From assembly GCA_000196815.1 (NCBI GenBank), contig FP929003.1, forward strand, positions 558,001 through 622,000: DNA of 64,000 bases, given 5' to 3'. Positions within the stretch are counted from its first letter, which is position 1. Every line of letters begins with the position of its first letter. Below the pieces are notes generated by a model that worked only from the letters and a program-made list of their open reading frames with translations, was not told the origin of the DNA and did no database searches. Shown one piece after another: positions 33,653 to 43,442 of the stretch. Both the position numbers and the translations under genes were made by a program. Origin of the DNA: Nitrospira defluvii. GTDB lineage: Bacteria > Nitrospirota > Nitrospiria > Nitrospirales > Nitrospiraceae.

Positions 33653-36358
33653 CTACGCCCCGTGGCATTTCTTGAATTTTTTTCCGCTCCCGCAGGGGCA
33701 GGGATCGTTGCGACCGGTCTTGTCCGCCTGGCTCTGGACCGTTTGCGTGGCCGGTTCGTCGCTGCGGTTGAGTACCATGCGCGGCGGCGGGGTCGGTTCG
33801 GGTGCGGGAGGGGGCGGTTGCTCGCCCCGCACGGCCTGGACGCGGAACATCCGCTCCAGCACATCCGACTTGATCCGGTCCATCATGGACGAGAACATGT
33901 CGAACCCTTCGCGCTTGTACTCGATCAGCGGGTCCTTCTGCCCATACCCACGCAGGCCGATGCCGTCCCGCAGATGGTCCATGCCCAGCAAGTGATCTTT
34001 CCAGTGGTGGTCGATGACTTGAAGGAGCAGCATCTTTTCCAGATACCGCATCAGCTCGGAGCCGAGTTCCTGTTCTTTGTGGTCGTAGGCCCGCCGGACC
34101 TGGTTCTGAATGTCCTCAATCAGCGCATCCCGGCCGACGTCTTTGAAATGGTCGGCGACGCTGCCCTTACCCTGGGTGATGTCGAGGGCGAACTGGCCCT
34201 GCAAGGCCTCCCCGAGGCCATTGAAGTCCCATTCTTCCTGGTATTGATCGGCCGGGCAGTAGGTCTCCACGAAGTTGTTCACGATGTCCCGCATCATGTC
34301 GTGAATATCCTGCTGGATGTGCTCGCCGGCCAGCACGGCGTGGCGGTGCTGGTAGATCACTTCCCGCTGCTTGTTCATCACGTCGTCATATTCGAGGAGC
34401 TGTTTCCGGATTTCGAAGTTGTGCGCCTCGACTTTTTTCTGTGCGTTGGCGATCGCTCTGGTGACCATCCCGTGTTCGATCGGCACGCCTTCTTCCATGC
34501 CCAGCTTGAGCATCAACTGGGACACGCGCTCGGAGGCGAAAATGCGCATCAGATCGTCTTCGAGCGACAGGTAGAAGCGCGAGGAGCCCGGATCGCCCTG
34601 ACGGCCGGCGCGTCCACGGAGCTGGTTGTCGATGCGGCGGCTTTCGTGCCGCTCGGTGCCAAGGATATGGAGCCCTCCGGCGGCGACCACTTCCTGCTTG
34701 TCCTTTTCGCAATCGTCCTTAATCTGGTCGAAAACTTCCTGTTTACGTGCGTCCGTCAGGTTTTCGTCCTGGTACAGGATACGTTTGAACAGGAAGTCGG
34801 CGTTGCCGCCCAGGAGAATGTCGGTGCCGCGGCCCGCCATGTTGGTGGCGATGGTGACGGCGCCCTTGCGGCCCGCTTGCGCGATGATCTCCGCTTCTTT
34901 CTCGTGGAATTTGGCGTTCAGCACATTGTGCTTCACGCCGTTTCGGCTCAGGTAGCCGGACAGCCGCTCGGATTTTTCAATGGAGACGGTGCCGACCAGG
35001 ACCGGCTGCCCACGTTCGTTGCAGTCCTTAATTTCCTCGACGATCGCCGTGAATTTTTCTTTTTCCGTCCGGAAGACGACGTCGGCGTAATCCTTGCGGA
35101 CCATCGACCGATTGGTCGGCACCACGTTGACGTCCAGATTGTAGATCTTGGCAAACTCTCCCGCTTCCGTGTCCGCCGTGCCGGTCATGCCGGCCAGCTT
35201 CTTGTACATACGGAAGTAGTTCTGGAAGGTGACGGAAGCCAGGGTCTGGTTCTCGTTGGCGATCTTGACGCCTTCTTTGGCTTCCACGGCCTGGTGCAAC
35301 CCGTCGCTCCACCGACGGCCCGGCATCAACCGGCCGGTAAACTCATCGACGATGATGACTTCGCCGTCCTTGACCACGTAATCGACATCGCGCTTGTAGA
35401 GTGAGTAGGCCTGGAGCGCCTTCACGACGTGGTGGACCAGATCCATGTGCTGCAGGTCGTAGAGGTTGTCCACGCCCAGCAGTTTCTCCACACGGACGTT
35501 GCCCTCTTCGGTGAGCGAGGCGGTTTTGGTCTTTTCTTCGATCGTATAGTCGTGCTCCGCCTTGAGCTGCGGGATGATCGAATTGATGCGGTAGTACAGA
35601 TCGGTTGTTTGATCGGTCGGACCGGAGATGATCAATGGCGTGCGCGCTTCGTCGATCAGAATGCTGTCCACTTCGTCCACGATGGCGAAGTTCAGCGGGC
35701 GCTGGACGCATTGGCTCAGGTCGCTGACGATCAGATTGTCGCGGAGGTAATCGAACCCGTATTCGTTGTTGGTGCCGTAGGTGATCTCGGCGCGATAGGC
35801 CTCATGCCTGGTGCAGGGTCGCAGGTGCTGCAGGCGTTTGTCCGACGCTTCATAGGTCGGATCGTAGAGAAAGGACGCATCGTGCTGGATAATGCCGACG
35901 GAGAGACCGAGCGCGTGATAGAGCTGTGCCATCCATTGCGCGTCGCGCTTGGCCAGGTAATCGTTGACGGTGACCAGATGGGCGCCTTTGCCTTCCAGCG
36001 CATTGAGATACAGCGGGAGGGTGGCGACCAGGGTTTTGCCCTCACCCGTCTTCATTTCGGCGATCCGGCCTTTATTTAGAATCATGCCGCCGATGAGCTG
36101 CACGTCGAAATGCCGCATATTCAAGCGGCGGCGGGACATTTCCCGGCAGACGGCGAACGCTTCGGGCAGAATGTCTTCCAGCGTCTCTCCGTCTTCGAGA
36201 CGCTTTTTGAACTCTTGCGTCTTCTCGGCCAATGCCTGGTCGGACAAGGGTGTGAGGCTGGACTCGAGTCCGTTGATACGCTCGACGATCGGGCGCAACG
36301 CTTTGATCTCGCGGTCGTTTTTGCTTCCGAAGATGATGTTCAGGACTTGGGTCAACAT
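33653..36358 (-). CDS. secA: Preprotein translocase ATPase SecA
   Basis: 901 aa, full length. Nucleotide-binding fold 1 carries Walker A ([20 protein letters not shown], ~residues 101-120) and the [15 protein letters not shown] segment (~208-222). The preprotein cross-linking domain, NBF2 ([11 protein letters not shown]-like [14 protein letters not shown] block, ~490-503) and helical wing/scaffold ([18 protein letters not shown], ~640-660) follow. The C-terminus ends in the zinc-binding SecB/ribosome tail [14 protein letters not shown], preceded by a Pro-rich linker. SecA drives protein export through SecYEG and would export the many signal-bearing proteins in this window. Divergent from the TPR gene across 255 bp. 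Confidence 0.98.
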   Translation of the reverse strand: MLTQVLNIIFGSKNDREIKALRPIVERINGLESSLTPLSDQALAEKTQEFKKRLEDGETLEDILPEAFAVCREMSRRRLNMRHFDVQLIGGMILNKGRIAEMKTGEGKTLVATLPLYLNALEGKGAHLVTVNDYLAKRDAQWMAQLYHALGLSVGIIQHDASFLYDPTYEASDKRLQHLRPCTRHEAYRAEITYGTNNEYGFDYLRDNLIVSDLSQCVQRPLNFAIVDEVDSILIDEARTPLIISGPTDQTTDLYYRINSIIPQLKAEHDYTIEEKTKTASLTEEGNVRVEKLLGVDNLYDLQHMDLVHHVVKALQAYSLYKRDVDYVVKDGEVIIVDEFTGRLMPGRRWSDGLHQAVEAKEGVKIANENQTLASVTFQNYFRMYKKLAGMTGTADTEAGEFAKIYNLDVNVVPTNRSMVRKDYADVVFRTEKEKFTAIVEEIKDCNERGQPVLVGTVSIEKSERLSGYLSRNGVKHNVLNAKFHEKEAEIIAQAGRKGAVTIATNMAGRGTDILLGGNADFLFKRILYQDENLTDARKQEVFDQIKDDCEKDKQEVVAAGGLHILGTERHESRRIDNQLRGRAGRQGDPGSSRFYLSLEDDLMRIFASERVSQLMLKLGMEEGVPIEHGMVTRAIANAQKKVEAHNFEIRKQLLEYDDVMNKQREVIYQHRHAVLAGEHIQQDIHDMMRDIVNNFVETYCPADQYQEEWDFNGLGEALQGQFALDITQGKGSVADHFKDVGRDALIEDIQNQVRRAYDHKEQELGSELMRYLEKMLLLQVIDHHWKDHLLGMDHLRDGIGLRGYGQKDPLIEYKREGFDMFSSMMDRIKSDVLERMFRVQAVRGEQPPPPAPEPTPPPRMVLNRSDEPATQTVQSQADKTGRNDPCPCGSGKKFKKCHGA

Positions 36359-36613
36359 GCAGACGTACCTTTATTCACTTGAGCCTTCTCACGGGCGAGA
36401 CTCACCCTCTGAGCATGGGCTCGGCGGCGGAGTATACAGGAATCCATAGGGGAATCCTACCCAAACAGCGCCGGAGGTCTCAACTGCTCTGCAATGAACG
36501 GAGCCACCGCGCCTCCTCTCGTTGCTTTCGCATGCGCTGCGATCTATAGTGAGGCTCATCGCTTCGCCGGCTCTACAGGCGAAGGTCACCCACGGATTCC
36601 ACTGCGGATTTCG

Positions 36614-37693
36614 ATGCGGCAAGGGGCCACCTTCTCTCTCAGTCTCATCACGAGCGTTCCGCTCTTCTCCATGATTGTTTTCCTGGCACCCGTTGACGTG
36701 TCGGCCGCTTCCTCCGCGTCGTCCGACTCGGCGCGGCGCAGTTATGAGCGGGGCGTGACATTGTTTCGTGAAGGCAATGCCGACGGCGCGATCGAGGCGT
36801 TGAAGAAGGCGCTCGTACAAAATCCCAAGCTGGCCGAGGCCTACCATGTGTTAGGGCTTGTGTATTTTCAGAGCAAGCGCAATCCCGACGAGGCGATTCA
36901 GGCCTACAAGCAGTCGCTGAAATTGGGGCCGGCTTCCGCGGAGATTCTGAACGATCTCGCCGATGTGTATCTGGCGCAAGGACGCGGCAGCGACGCGGAG
37001 GGGGTACTGCGGCAGGCGCTGGATATCGCACCCGGAAATGAAGAAGCCCATCTGGATCTGGCGCGCCTCTATGAAGCACGGCATGATCGCGCCAATGCCC
37101 TGAAGATGTATCAGTCTCTCCTGCGGGTGCGTCCTGACCATGCCGAGGCCCTGTATCATTTGGCGAGTCTCTACGACAGCCAAGGTGACCTCAAGCTGGC
37201 CCGCGAGTATTTGTCCCGTCTCACCCAGGCGAACCCCGGGCATGCGGATGCCTGGTATCTCCTCGGGCGACTGGCCGAGCGCGGCAACGACCTCAACGCC
37301 GCCGCCGCCGCATTCAAGGAAGCCATTGCGGTCAAGGCCGATCTGGTCGATGCCCATTACAACCTGGGGTTTGTCTATCGAAGTCAGGGCCTGCTGGCCG
37401 AGGCGGAGCGGGAATTTCTGGAAGTGATCCGGTATCGTCCCGAATATGCGGAAGCGCACTTGAATCTGGGCATGGTCTACACCAGCTTGAACCGGCTGGA
37501 GGAGGCGGAGAAGGAGCACGAGCGGGCGGTGGCTCTCAAGCCCCAGTCGGCGGAGGCCCACTATAACCTCGGGGTCTTTTACGAGCTTCATCGCAAGGAC
37601 ATGGGGCGGGCGCTGGCGCAATACCGGCGCTATCGGGACCTTGGCGGCCGCGACGAGCGGGTCGAGCGCATCATCGGCGTGGGCGGACCGTAA
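36614..37693 (+). CDS. Tetratricopeptide-repeat protein, probably exported
   Basis: 359 aa from ATG 36614 (MRQGATFSLSLITSVPLFSM), which gives a signal-peptide-like N-terminus ending near ~residue 30 (DVSAASS). The rest is ~9 TPR units of 34 residues (e.g. EAYHVLGLVYFQSKRNPDEA, AHYNLGFVYRSQGLLAEAER, AHLNLGMVYTSLNRLEEAEK). TPRs form protein-binding superhelices; no enzyme domain is present. A scaffold role in the envelope is inferred. The frame is open to 36494 without a better start. Confidence 0.85.
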   Translation: MRQGATFSLSLITSVPLFSMIVFLAPVDVSAASSASSDSARRSYERGVTLFREGNADGAIEALKKALVQNPKLAEAYHVLGLVYFQSKRNPDEAIQAYKQSLKLGPASAEILNDLADVYLAQGRGSDAEGVLRQALDIAPGNEEAHLDLARLYEARHDRANALKMYQSLLRVRPDHAEALYHLASLYDSQGDLKLAREYLSRLTQANPGHADAWYLLGRLAERGNDLNAAAAAFKEAIAVKADLVDAHYNLGFVYRSQGLLAEAEREFLEVIRYRPEYAEAHLNLGMVYTSLNRLEEAEKEHERAVALKPQSAEAHYNLGVFYELHRKDMGRALAQYRRYRDLGGRDERVERIIGVGGP

Positions 37694-37789
37694 CCGGCCC
37701 CGGCCGAATGGCCCTTGGAGGCCAAAAGTTGCGTTGACGCTCCGTCGGTCAGTTTGTTAGCATGCACCCCAGATTTTGGGCCTTTCCTT

Positions 37790-38095
37790 ATGCGAAGTTC
37801 CCGTTTTAGAAGCATCGTCTGGGTGGTCGCATTCGCCGTCATTGCCTTATTGGCGATGACGACCGGAAGCGCGGTCGCGCACGAACTCCAACATGCCGCG
37901 CATCACGATGCCGGGATGCATGGATCCGGCATTTGTGCCTGGATGTGTGCGACGGCCGGGGTCCATGTGGTGACCTCCGTTCACTCGACGCACCTGCTCA
38001 CCGTGGCCGGTGACGCTTCGTTCCGCTCTGACACCGTGCTCTTGCCTCAGTTACTCGCTCCGAGTCGTCCCCGCGCTCCACCCCTGTTCGCCTAA
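37790..38095 (+). CDS. Small one-helix His/Cys protein (family copy 1)
   Basis: 101 aa from ATG 37790 (MRSSRFRSIVWVVAFAVIALLAMTTGSAVA, a signal/anchor helix). Then HELQHAAHHDAGMHGSGICAWMCATAG (residues ~36-62, in pieces: HELQHAAHHDAGMHG and ICAWMCATAG) gives a His cluster plus a C-x-W-x-C pair; the C-terminus is PRAPPLFA. Four more proteins in this island share this layout. It precedes the first CxCCR propeller gene by 132 bp. The likely role is metal (copper or haem?) handling at the periplasmic face; the family resembles DUF2946-type proteins as I remember them, unverified. Confidence 0.7.
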   Translation: MRSSRFRSIVWVVAFAVIALLAMTTGSAVAHELQHAAHHDAGMHGSGICAWMCATAGVHVVTSVHSTHLLTVAGDASFRSDTVLLPQLLAPSRPRAPPLFA

Positions 38096-38227
38096 TCCAA
38101 GTCTCCGTTGTGCCTGTCTCGCTCCGTGACTCGATGTCGCAGAGTCTGAGGAAACAGTTCGGCGAGGTGTCTCGCATGCTGTGGGTGCATTCCTTCTTTC
38201 AGATCGTCGGAATACGAGGACACTGTG

Positions 38228-39502
38228 ATGGTCCCTGTGCGTGAGATCGGCGTGGCTGTGTGTGGTGCTGCGGCCTTGCTGGCCCTCGTGGGCTTCAGCA
38301 GCGGAGCCTCTGCCCACAAGGAATCCGAGGCTGTCACGATGCTCGGGGCGCCGCTGACACTCGTCCAGTCCACCGCGGCGCTCTCTCCCCCCACACTTCG
38401 GTTTCATCGCGATGGAAGGCTGCACGCGGCCTGGATTGAAAAAAACGGGGTGCAGGGGGAAGTGAAGACGGCAGCTATTCCTACTGATCATTCGGCGATC
38501 ACACAGGTGCCCGTCAATCCGCCGGGTGCCGGGCCGGAAGCCGTGCATCAATCACCGGGTTTTGCCATAGGCGGTGACGGAGAACAGTTCGTCACCTGGT
38601 CCTCTGCCAATAAGACTCCCGGAGCATTATTCGCGTCGGATCTCCGCCTCGCGCGATTGGACGCCGGGGGCATGCCTGTTCAGCCGCCGGTGCAGGTCAA
38701 TGACGATGGCTTGGCCATCTCGCATACCTTCGAGCATGTCATTGCCGGCAACAATGGCGAGGTCTTTGTCGCCTGGCTGGATGGGCGGAACAAGGACCGG
38801 AGCGGGGCGAGCATTCTGTTCATGTGCTCCCGGGACCATGGCGCCACGGTCGGCAAGAATCTCGTTCTCGACGGGATGGCCTGTCCCTGTTGTCGCCCGA
38901 TGCTCGCGCAGGCACCGGATGGGTCGCTGTGGGCTGTCTGGCGCAAGACCTTCGAGGGCAATGTGCGGGATATTGTAATTGCGCATTCAACCGACCAGGG
39001 CCGGACGTTTTCCACGCCGACCGTCGTCAGTCGGGACGGGTGGGTCTTTGACGCCTGTCCCCATCGGGGCCCTTCGATCGCATTCGATGGCCTGGGACGC
39101 CTGTATATCGGGTGGTACACCGAGGGCAAGGACGAACAGCCGCGCCTCTTTATTTCAACATCGGACGATCAGGGCGCGACGTTTTCAGCGCCGGTGGCGC
39201 TGCACACCGCCACCACCTCTCTGCCGGACAACCTTCACATGGCCGTCCATCCGGATGGCCGGGTCGTGGCGGTGTGGGAGGAAGTGACGGGGGTGCGGAA
39301 GCGCGTGGTGATGCGGGTTTCCGACGATCGCGGGCAGACATTCGGCCCGATGCAGACCTTGAGCCGCGGCTCGAAGGCCGAGCATCCGACCGTGGCTATC
39401 CACGACAGTGGAACGGTCGCGTTGGGATGGACCGAACATGCCTTTCCGCATAACAGAATTATCGTACAACAAGGGCAATTGTCGCGCGTGGTGACACCCT
39501 AG
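38228..39502 (+). CDS. Secreted BNR/sialidase-like beta-propeller with CxCCR motif (paralogue 1)
   Basis: 424 aa from ATG 38228 (MVPVREIGVAVCGAAALLAL, signal peptide to ~residue 30). It has repeated Asp-box-like strands (STDQGRTFSTP, STSDDQGATFSAP, VSDDRGQTFGP) of sialidase/BNR propellers but none of the sialidase active-site Arg triad that I can place. Conserved with the second copy: CPCCR (Cys 219, 221, 222), WRKTFEGNVRD and WVFDACPHR (Cys277, His279). These Cys/His could bind a metal or be kept reduced by the nearby TlpA proteins. The protein is periplasmic. It sits between two members of the small His/Cys family. Confidence 0.8.
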   Translation: MVPVREIGVAVCGAAALLALVGFSSGASAHKESEAVTMLGAPLTLVQSTAALSPPTLRFHRDGRLHAAWIEKNGVQGEVKTAAIPTDHSAITQVPVNPPGAGPEAVHQSPGFAIGGDGEQFVTWSSANKTPGALFASDLRLARLDAGGMPVQPPVQVNDDGLAISHTFEHVIAGNNGEVFVAWLDGRNKDRSGASILFMCSRDHGATVGKNLVLDGMACPCCRPMLAQAPDGSLWAVWRKTFEGNVRDIVIAHSTDQGRTFSTPTVVSRDGWVFDACPHRGPSIAFDGLGRLYIGWYTEGKDEQPRLFISTSDDQGATFSAPVALHTATTSLPDNLHMAVHPDGRVVAVWEEVTGVRKRVVMRVSDDRGQTFGPMQTLSRGSKAEHPTVAIHDSGTVALGWTEHAFPHNRIIVQQGQLSRVVTP

Positions 39503-39541
39503 CGCGGTCCGGAAGTGCGACGACAACGACGGAATGATTCG

Positions 39542-39664
39542 CAGGATGCTCAAAAAGGCCGTCCGGCAAGGCCGCAGCAAGGGCAGGGGTGAAGCGTACT
39601 GTTCCCGCACGGTGAGGCTCTGAACGCCGCGAGAACGAAGCCGACGGACTTTTTCAGCATTCTG
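39542..39664 (+). repeat. Palindromic intergenic repeat, copy 3 (~123 bp)
   Basis: Runs from CAGGATGCTCAAAAAGGCCG to TTTTTCAGCATTCTG with the interior CGAGAACGAAGCCGACGGAC, matching copy 1 at 4666-4789 in order. It lies between the first propeller gene and the small periplasmic gene and separates the two transcriptional blocks. Confidence 0.8.
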
Positions 39665-39684
39665 CACGAGCAAGGGGAGGACTC

Positions 39685-40143
39685 ATGAAGACGCAGGTGG
39701 ATCAACGGGTGGGACGAATGGGGCTGTATGGGTTGGTGGGATTGGCGCTCATGCTGTGGGCGCCTGGCGTGTCCGCCGCGGATGGAAAGGCGGAAAAGTC
39801 GTTCACCATGGCCGTGACCGACCAGCAGGGGGTCGAGACCGAGTTGAAGAACGGCATCTTCTATTGGGAAGAAAAAATGAGTGAAACCTCGTTCGTCCCG
39901 CATGAGTTGCGGCACCTGCCGGCCAAGCGCGGCACGGCGACGGTCAATATCAAGTTCGACCAGATCAAGCAGATCGAGATGAAGCCCGGTGCCGACAAGA
40001 CTGCGCCGGCCATGACGGTGACGTTGATCAACGGCAAGAACGGGGAGTTTACGCCCGCCGTCAGCGGCAGCTTCAAGGGAGAATCGGATTTCGGCCAGGT
40101 CGAAGTGCCGATCGGATCCGTATCCAAGGTGATGTTCAAGTAA
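39685..40143 (+). CDS. Hypothetical periplasmic protein
   Basis: 152 aa with a signal peptide (MKTQVDQRVGRMGLYGLVGLALMLWAPGVSA) and a mature region of mainly beta strands (EKSFTMAVTDQQGVETELK, GTATVNIKFDQIKQIEMK, SDFGQVEVPIGSVSKVMFK). There are no Cys or metal-type clusters. It begins the tonB-tlpA unit: tonB starts 34 bp downstream. No family recognised; a role in TonB-linked uptake is inferred from position only. Confidence 0.65.
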   Translation: MKTQVDQRVGRMGLYGLVGLALMLWAPGVSAADGKAEKSFTMAVTDQQGVETELKNGIFYWEEKMSETSFVPHELRHLPAKRGTATVNIKFDQIKQIEMKPGADKTAPAMTVTLINGKNGEFTPAVSGSFKGESDFGQVEVPIGSVSKVMFK

Positions 40144-40177
40144 GGGCGGAACGAATCGTTTCGAAAGGACGTGTCCC

Positions 40178-41320
40178 ATGGAGAATGTGCTCGTGGCGCA
40201 ATCGTGGCAACCCAAGCGATCGATGACAGGGTGGGGAGCATCGCTCCTGCTGCACGCCTGTCTCGCCCTCGCTGCATTCGGGCTGATGCCGAAAATGGCC
40301 ATGATCGCGGAGAAAGAGCCGTTCAAGTGGGATGTGGCGCTGGTCGAGGCCCCGCGAGAAGTGGTGCGCCAGGAAGAGCCGGCCCCGGTGCCGCAGGTGC
40401 AGCCTCCTGCTCCGACGCCCGTGAAGCCGCGACCTGAGCCGGTGCGCGCCGTGCCGCCGCCGCCTCAGCCGGTGCAACGCCAGGTCGAAACCCGGGTGGT
40501 GCCGCAGGCGATCCAACGTGAGGTGCAGCCGGTCGTCGAAACGGTTCGTCCTCAGGAGCAGATTCAGCCGACCAGGGAAGTGGTGCAGGTACAGGCGAAG
40601 CCCCTCGAGCCGCAAGAGATCCAGAAAACGGAACCGTTGATGCAAGCGGCGGTGCCGGCTGAGGTGGTACGGGAAACGGCTGCGGCCGTCGAACAAACGG
40701 TGGTGGAAGCGGCGCCGGTGACGGCGCAGACCTATCAGGCGCAAGCGGTGGTGAGTGCGCCGGCGGTCATGGAGACGAGGCCGGAACCGATCGTCACGGC
40801 GAGTGCACCGGTCGTGCAGGCGGCTCCGGCGTCTGAGCCGGCTCCGCCAAGTCCCGCTCCGGCCGTGGAGGCTGTCGCATCTGTCAGTGAGCCGGCACCT
40901 GCTCCTCCTTCCCCGGCGGAACCGGTCGCTGCCGCCCCTGCGCCGGCGGCCGCTGCGCAGCCGGATCCGGCGACGTTGCAAGAACATCAAGTCGTGGCGC
41001 GCGTGGCGACGCCGCGGCCTGCCACCAAAGCCGACTACGGCTGGCTGGCCGAATCGCTGCATCGTCGCATCATCGAACTCCGGCATTATCCCAGCACTGC
41101 GCGCTTGAATGGCTGGGAAGGCAAGGTCGTCTTGAAGGTGTCGATCCGCAACGACGGCCAACTCAAAGATGTCGAGGTGGTGAAAAGTTCAGGGCATGAG
41201 TCGTTGGATCAGGCGGCGATGGAAGCGGTGCGGCGCGCCTGTCCTCTGCACATGAAGCATGAATTGACCGCGCCGATGGTCGTGCTGCATTTGCCGGTCA
41301 GTTACAGTTTGAATCGGTAA
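40178..41320 (+). CDS. tonB: TonB energy-transducing protein
   Basis: 380 aa. An N-terminal anchor helix (GWGASLLLHACLALAAFGLM, ~residues 15-34) is followed by a very long Pro/Glu/Val/Ala-rich periplasm-spanning region (~35-270), and then a C-terminal TonB domain (ESLHRRIIELRHYPSTARLN, VVLKVSIRNDGQLKDVEVVKSSG). TonB couples the proton gradient, via ExbB/ExbD, to outer-membrane receptors. It is 21 bp upstream of the TlpA gene. The matching exbB/exbD genes lie ~22 kb downstream in this same island rather than beside it. Confidence 0.92.
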   Translation: MENVLVAQSWQPKRSMTGWGASLLLHACLALAAFGLMPKMAMIAEKEPFKWDVALVEAPREVVRQEEPAPVPQVQPPAPTPVKPRPEPVRAVPPPPQPVQRQVETRVVPQAIQREVQPVVETVRPQEQIQPTREVVQVQAKPLEPQEIQKTEPLMQAAVPAEVVRETAAAVEQTVVEAAPVTAQTYQAQAVVSAPAVMETRPEPIVTASAPVVQAAPASEPAPPSPAPAVEAVASVSEPAPAPPSPAEPVAAAPAPAAAAQPDPATLQEHQVVARVATPRPATKADYGWLAESLHRRIIELRHYPSTARLNGWEGKVVLKVSIRNDGQLKDVEVVKSSGHESLDQAAMEAVRRACPLHMKHELTAPMVVLHLPVSYSLNR

Positions 41321-41341
41321 CCCGAGTCGGGAGAACGCAGC

Positions 41342-41923
41342 ATGGATACGCAATCACGGGCCTGTCGGAAATCGACGAATGTGACCCAGGGCCTTACGCG
41401 GAAACTGGTCGTGACGGTTCTTCTCCTATCGACTCTGGTCGGTTCGGCTCTGGCCATGGGCTCACGGCCGCCGGCGGCCGGCATGCCGGCCAGTGGCTTT
41501 TCGCTGACGGATCTCCACGGCAAGACGCATAGTCTGGAGCAATACCGGGGGAAAATCGTCTTGGTGAATTTCTGGGCGACCTGGTGCAAGCCCTGCACCT
41601 CCGAGATGCCGGCGATGCAGACCGTCTATGAGCAGCTCCGAGACAAAGACTTTGTGGTGCTGGCGGTCAATGAGTTGGAGGATGAGGCTAAGGTACGCGA
41701 GCATATCCAACAGTATCAGCACACCTTCCCCGTGCTGCTGGATCGGGAGAATCAGGTGGCCAACCAGTATGGCGTGTTCGGCCTGCCGGTCAGTGTGTTT
41801 ATCGACCAGCAGGGGGTGGTGCAGGAATACATCAAGGGTGGGTTGCTGACGGAGCGAAAAATTCAGGAGATCGTCAACCGGATTCAGAATGCCGTGCCCA
41901 TCACCGCGGCCTCCTTGCGATAA
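41342..41923 (+). CDS. TlpA-family thiol-disulfide oxidoreductase (CKPC)
   Basis: 193 aa with an N-terminal signal (~residues 18-40, LVVTVLLLSTLVGSALA) and a thioredoxin fold: active site FWATWCKPCTSEMP (~78-91), and the cis-Pro loop FGLPVSVFID (~150). TlpA/ResA-like proteins reduce periplasmic disulfides, often in cytochrome or metalloprotein maturation. Cluster context suggests it reduces the Cys-rich propeller or small His/Cys proteins. It is followed by a small His/Cys gene at 5 bp (TAA-ccct-ATG). Confidence 0.9.
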   Translation: MDTQSRACRKSTNVTQGLTRKLVVTVLLLSTLVGSALAMGSRPPAAGMPASGFSLTDLHGKTHSLEQYRGKIVLVNFWATWCKPCTSEMPAMQTVYEQLRDKDFVVLAVNELEDEAKVREHIQQYQHTFPVLLDRENQVANQYGVFGLPVSVFIDQQGVVQEYIKGGLLTERKIQEIVNRIQNAVPITAASLR

Positions 41924-41928
41924 ACCCT

Positions 41929-42240
41929 ATGATGACCCGTGTTCGACATATCGCGATACCGCTCCTGCTGGTCTGCGTGTTCCTGGCCCTCCAGGGGGTC
42001 GTGTATCCGCACATGCTCGAGCATCTGTCGCAACATGCCCATCACGAGTCCGGTGTGCACGGGACCGTGGTGTGTTCCTGGATGTGCGCGGCCGGACAAG
42101 ATCTCGAACCCGTGCCTGAGTTGGTTCCCGTCACGATCCCTGTCATTGCCCTGATCGATGACAATGTGGTCGACTCCTTGTCGATCGAATCCCGTGCCCT
42201 GTGGAGCTCACGGGGCCCTCCCGATTCCTCCCGGTCCTGA
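41929..42240 (+). CDS. Small one-helix His/Cys protein (family copy 2)
   Basis: 103 aa. One hydrophobic helix (MMTRVRHIAIPLLLVCVFLALQG) is followed by HMLEHLSQHAHHESGVHGTVVCSWMCAAGQ in pieces (HMLEHLSQHAHHESGVHG; VCSWMCAAG) and the C-terminus SSRGPPDSSRS. It shares the His cluster, C-x-W-x-C pair and R-x-P-P-like end with copies at 37790, 45308, 54655 and 58560. Directly follows the TlpA gene with a 5-bp gap and precedes the barrel protein. Confidence 0.72.
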   Translation: MMTRVRHIAIPLLLVCVFLALQGVVYPHMLEHLSQHAHHESGVHGTVVCSWMCAAGQDLEPVPELVPVTIPVIALIDDNVVDSLSIESRALWSSRGPPDSSRS

Positions 42241-42353
42241 ACCGTTTCCTTCGTTCATCGCATTCATCAAGAGTCGCGCCTTTGCCGGAGGCTTCTTCCA
42301 GCATCGGGCGCGACTCGTACCATCATTCGTGATTGGAGAAAGGATTGTGCGTG

Positions 42354-43391
42354 ATGCGGGCTCTCAGTAGAAAACTGTTGGTGTCTGTGTTCGGAATTGT
42401 GACGGTGGCTGTCGGAAGTGTGGTCTCCCTGCCTACGGCCTATGCCGCCTGCGGTGCCGTCAGTTGCTTCGTGACGATCGGTTCTCAGCAGCAGGTGCCG
42501 CAATCCGGCCTGCTGACCATGAATTTTATCTACAGTTATACGCCGATGAATCTGCCCAGCGGGTCGACAGGCCTGATCGCCGAAGCCGACCAGATCGGGC
42601 GGCGCATCATTCCCAATCATCATAACGAGCGTTCGACCTACACGAATTCCTTCGCATTGGATTTCAACTACGGCGTGACCGATCGGTTTGGCTTGCAGGT
42701 GACCTTGCCCTACATGACACGCCGGCATGAGCATTACCATGTTCACGAGGGAGAGAATGAGGACCTCAGCCGCTTTTCCGACAAGGGCATCGGCGATATC
42801 CGGGTGATGGCGAAATACAATGTCCTGGCCTCCCTGAAGAACATGTTGGTCTTCGGCGTCGGCACGGAACTGCCGACCGGCGACTATCGACAGACGGACA
42901 ACCTGGGCGGAGTGCTGGAACCGGCCGGTCAGCTGGGACGCGGGCAATTCGGACTGGTGGGAACGATGTACCAGTCCTACGAAATTCTCCCTCACCGGTT
43001 AAATCAATTTGTGTTCGCCAGTTATCGACATACGTTCAAGAACAACGACGGCTATCAGTTCGGCGACGAATACATCGTGAACGGCGGGTTCAATCTGGTA
43101 ACGTTGCCCTGGCTGGTGTTCACGGCGCAGGTGAACTACCGCTACATGACGCATGATAGCCTGAGTGCAAGCATCGGGTCGGGGCCGATCCTGGACCACG
43201 GGATTCCCAACACCGGCTCTTCCTGGTTCGGCGCGGCGCCCGGTGTGTTGTTCAACATCGGGGACACGTGGCAGGCGTATTTTTATGCGCAGGTGCCCCT
43301 CTATCGGGATGCCAATAATAATCTTGCGCAGGCCACCAGCTACACGTTCGGCGTGACCAAGTATTTCCAATTGTTCACGCCAGGGGCCTGA
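42354..43391 (+). CDS. Outer-membrane beta-barrel with His-rich loop
   Basis: 345 aa from ATG 42354. A signal peptide (LLVSVFGIVTVAVGSVVS) is followed by a CGAVSC pair at the mature N-terminus, then alternating amphipathic strands ending in the aromatic-terminated FQLFTPGA. It looks like a MetA-pathway/transporter-type barrel. One loop reads RRHEHYHVHEGENED (~residues 123-137), a likely metal-sensing or binding loop. Not a TonB receptor, as there is no plug. It sits between a small His/Cys protein and the second propeller. Function unknown; passive channel or metal-binding porin inferred. Confidence 0.75.
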   Translation: MRALSRKLLVSVFGIVTVAVGSVVSLPTAYAACGAVSCFVTIGSQQQVPQSGLLTMNFIYSYTPMNLPSGSTGLIAEADQIGRRIIPNHHNERSTYTNSFALDFNYGVTDRFGLQVTLPYMTRRHEHYHVHEGENEDLSRFSDKGIGDIRVMAKYNVLASLKNMLVFGVGTELPTGDYRQTDNLGGVLEPAGQLGRGQFGLVGTMYQSYEILPHRLNQFVFASYRHTFKNNDGYQFGDEYIVNGGFNLVTLPWLVFTAQVNYRYMTHDSLSASIGSGPILDHGIPNTGSSWFGAAPGVLFNIGDTWQAYFYAQVPLYRDANNNLAQATSYTFGVTKYFQLFTPGA

Positions 43392-43442
43392 GGCGCCAGG
43401 CGATTCGCGCAGGCTACATTCAAGTTCCAACGGGGGAGAGTC

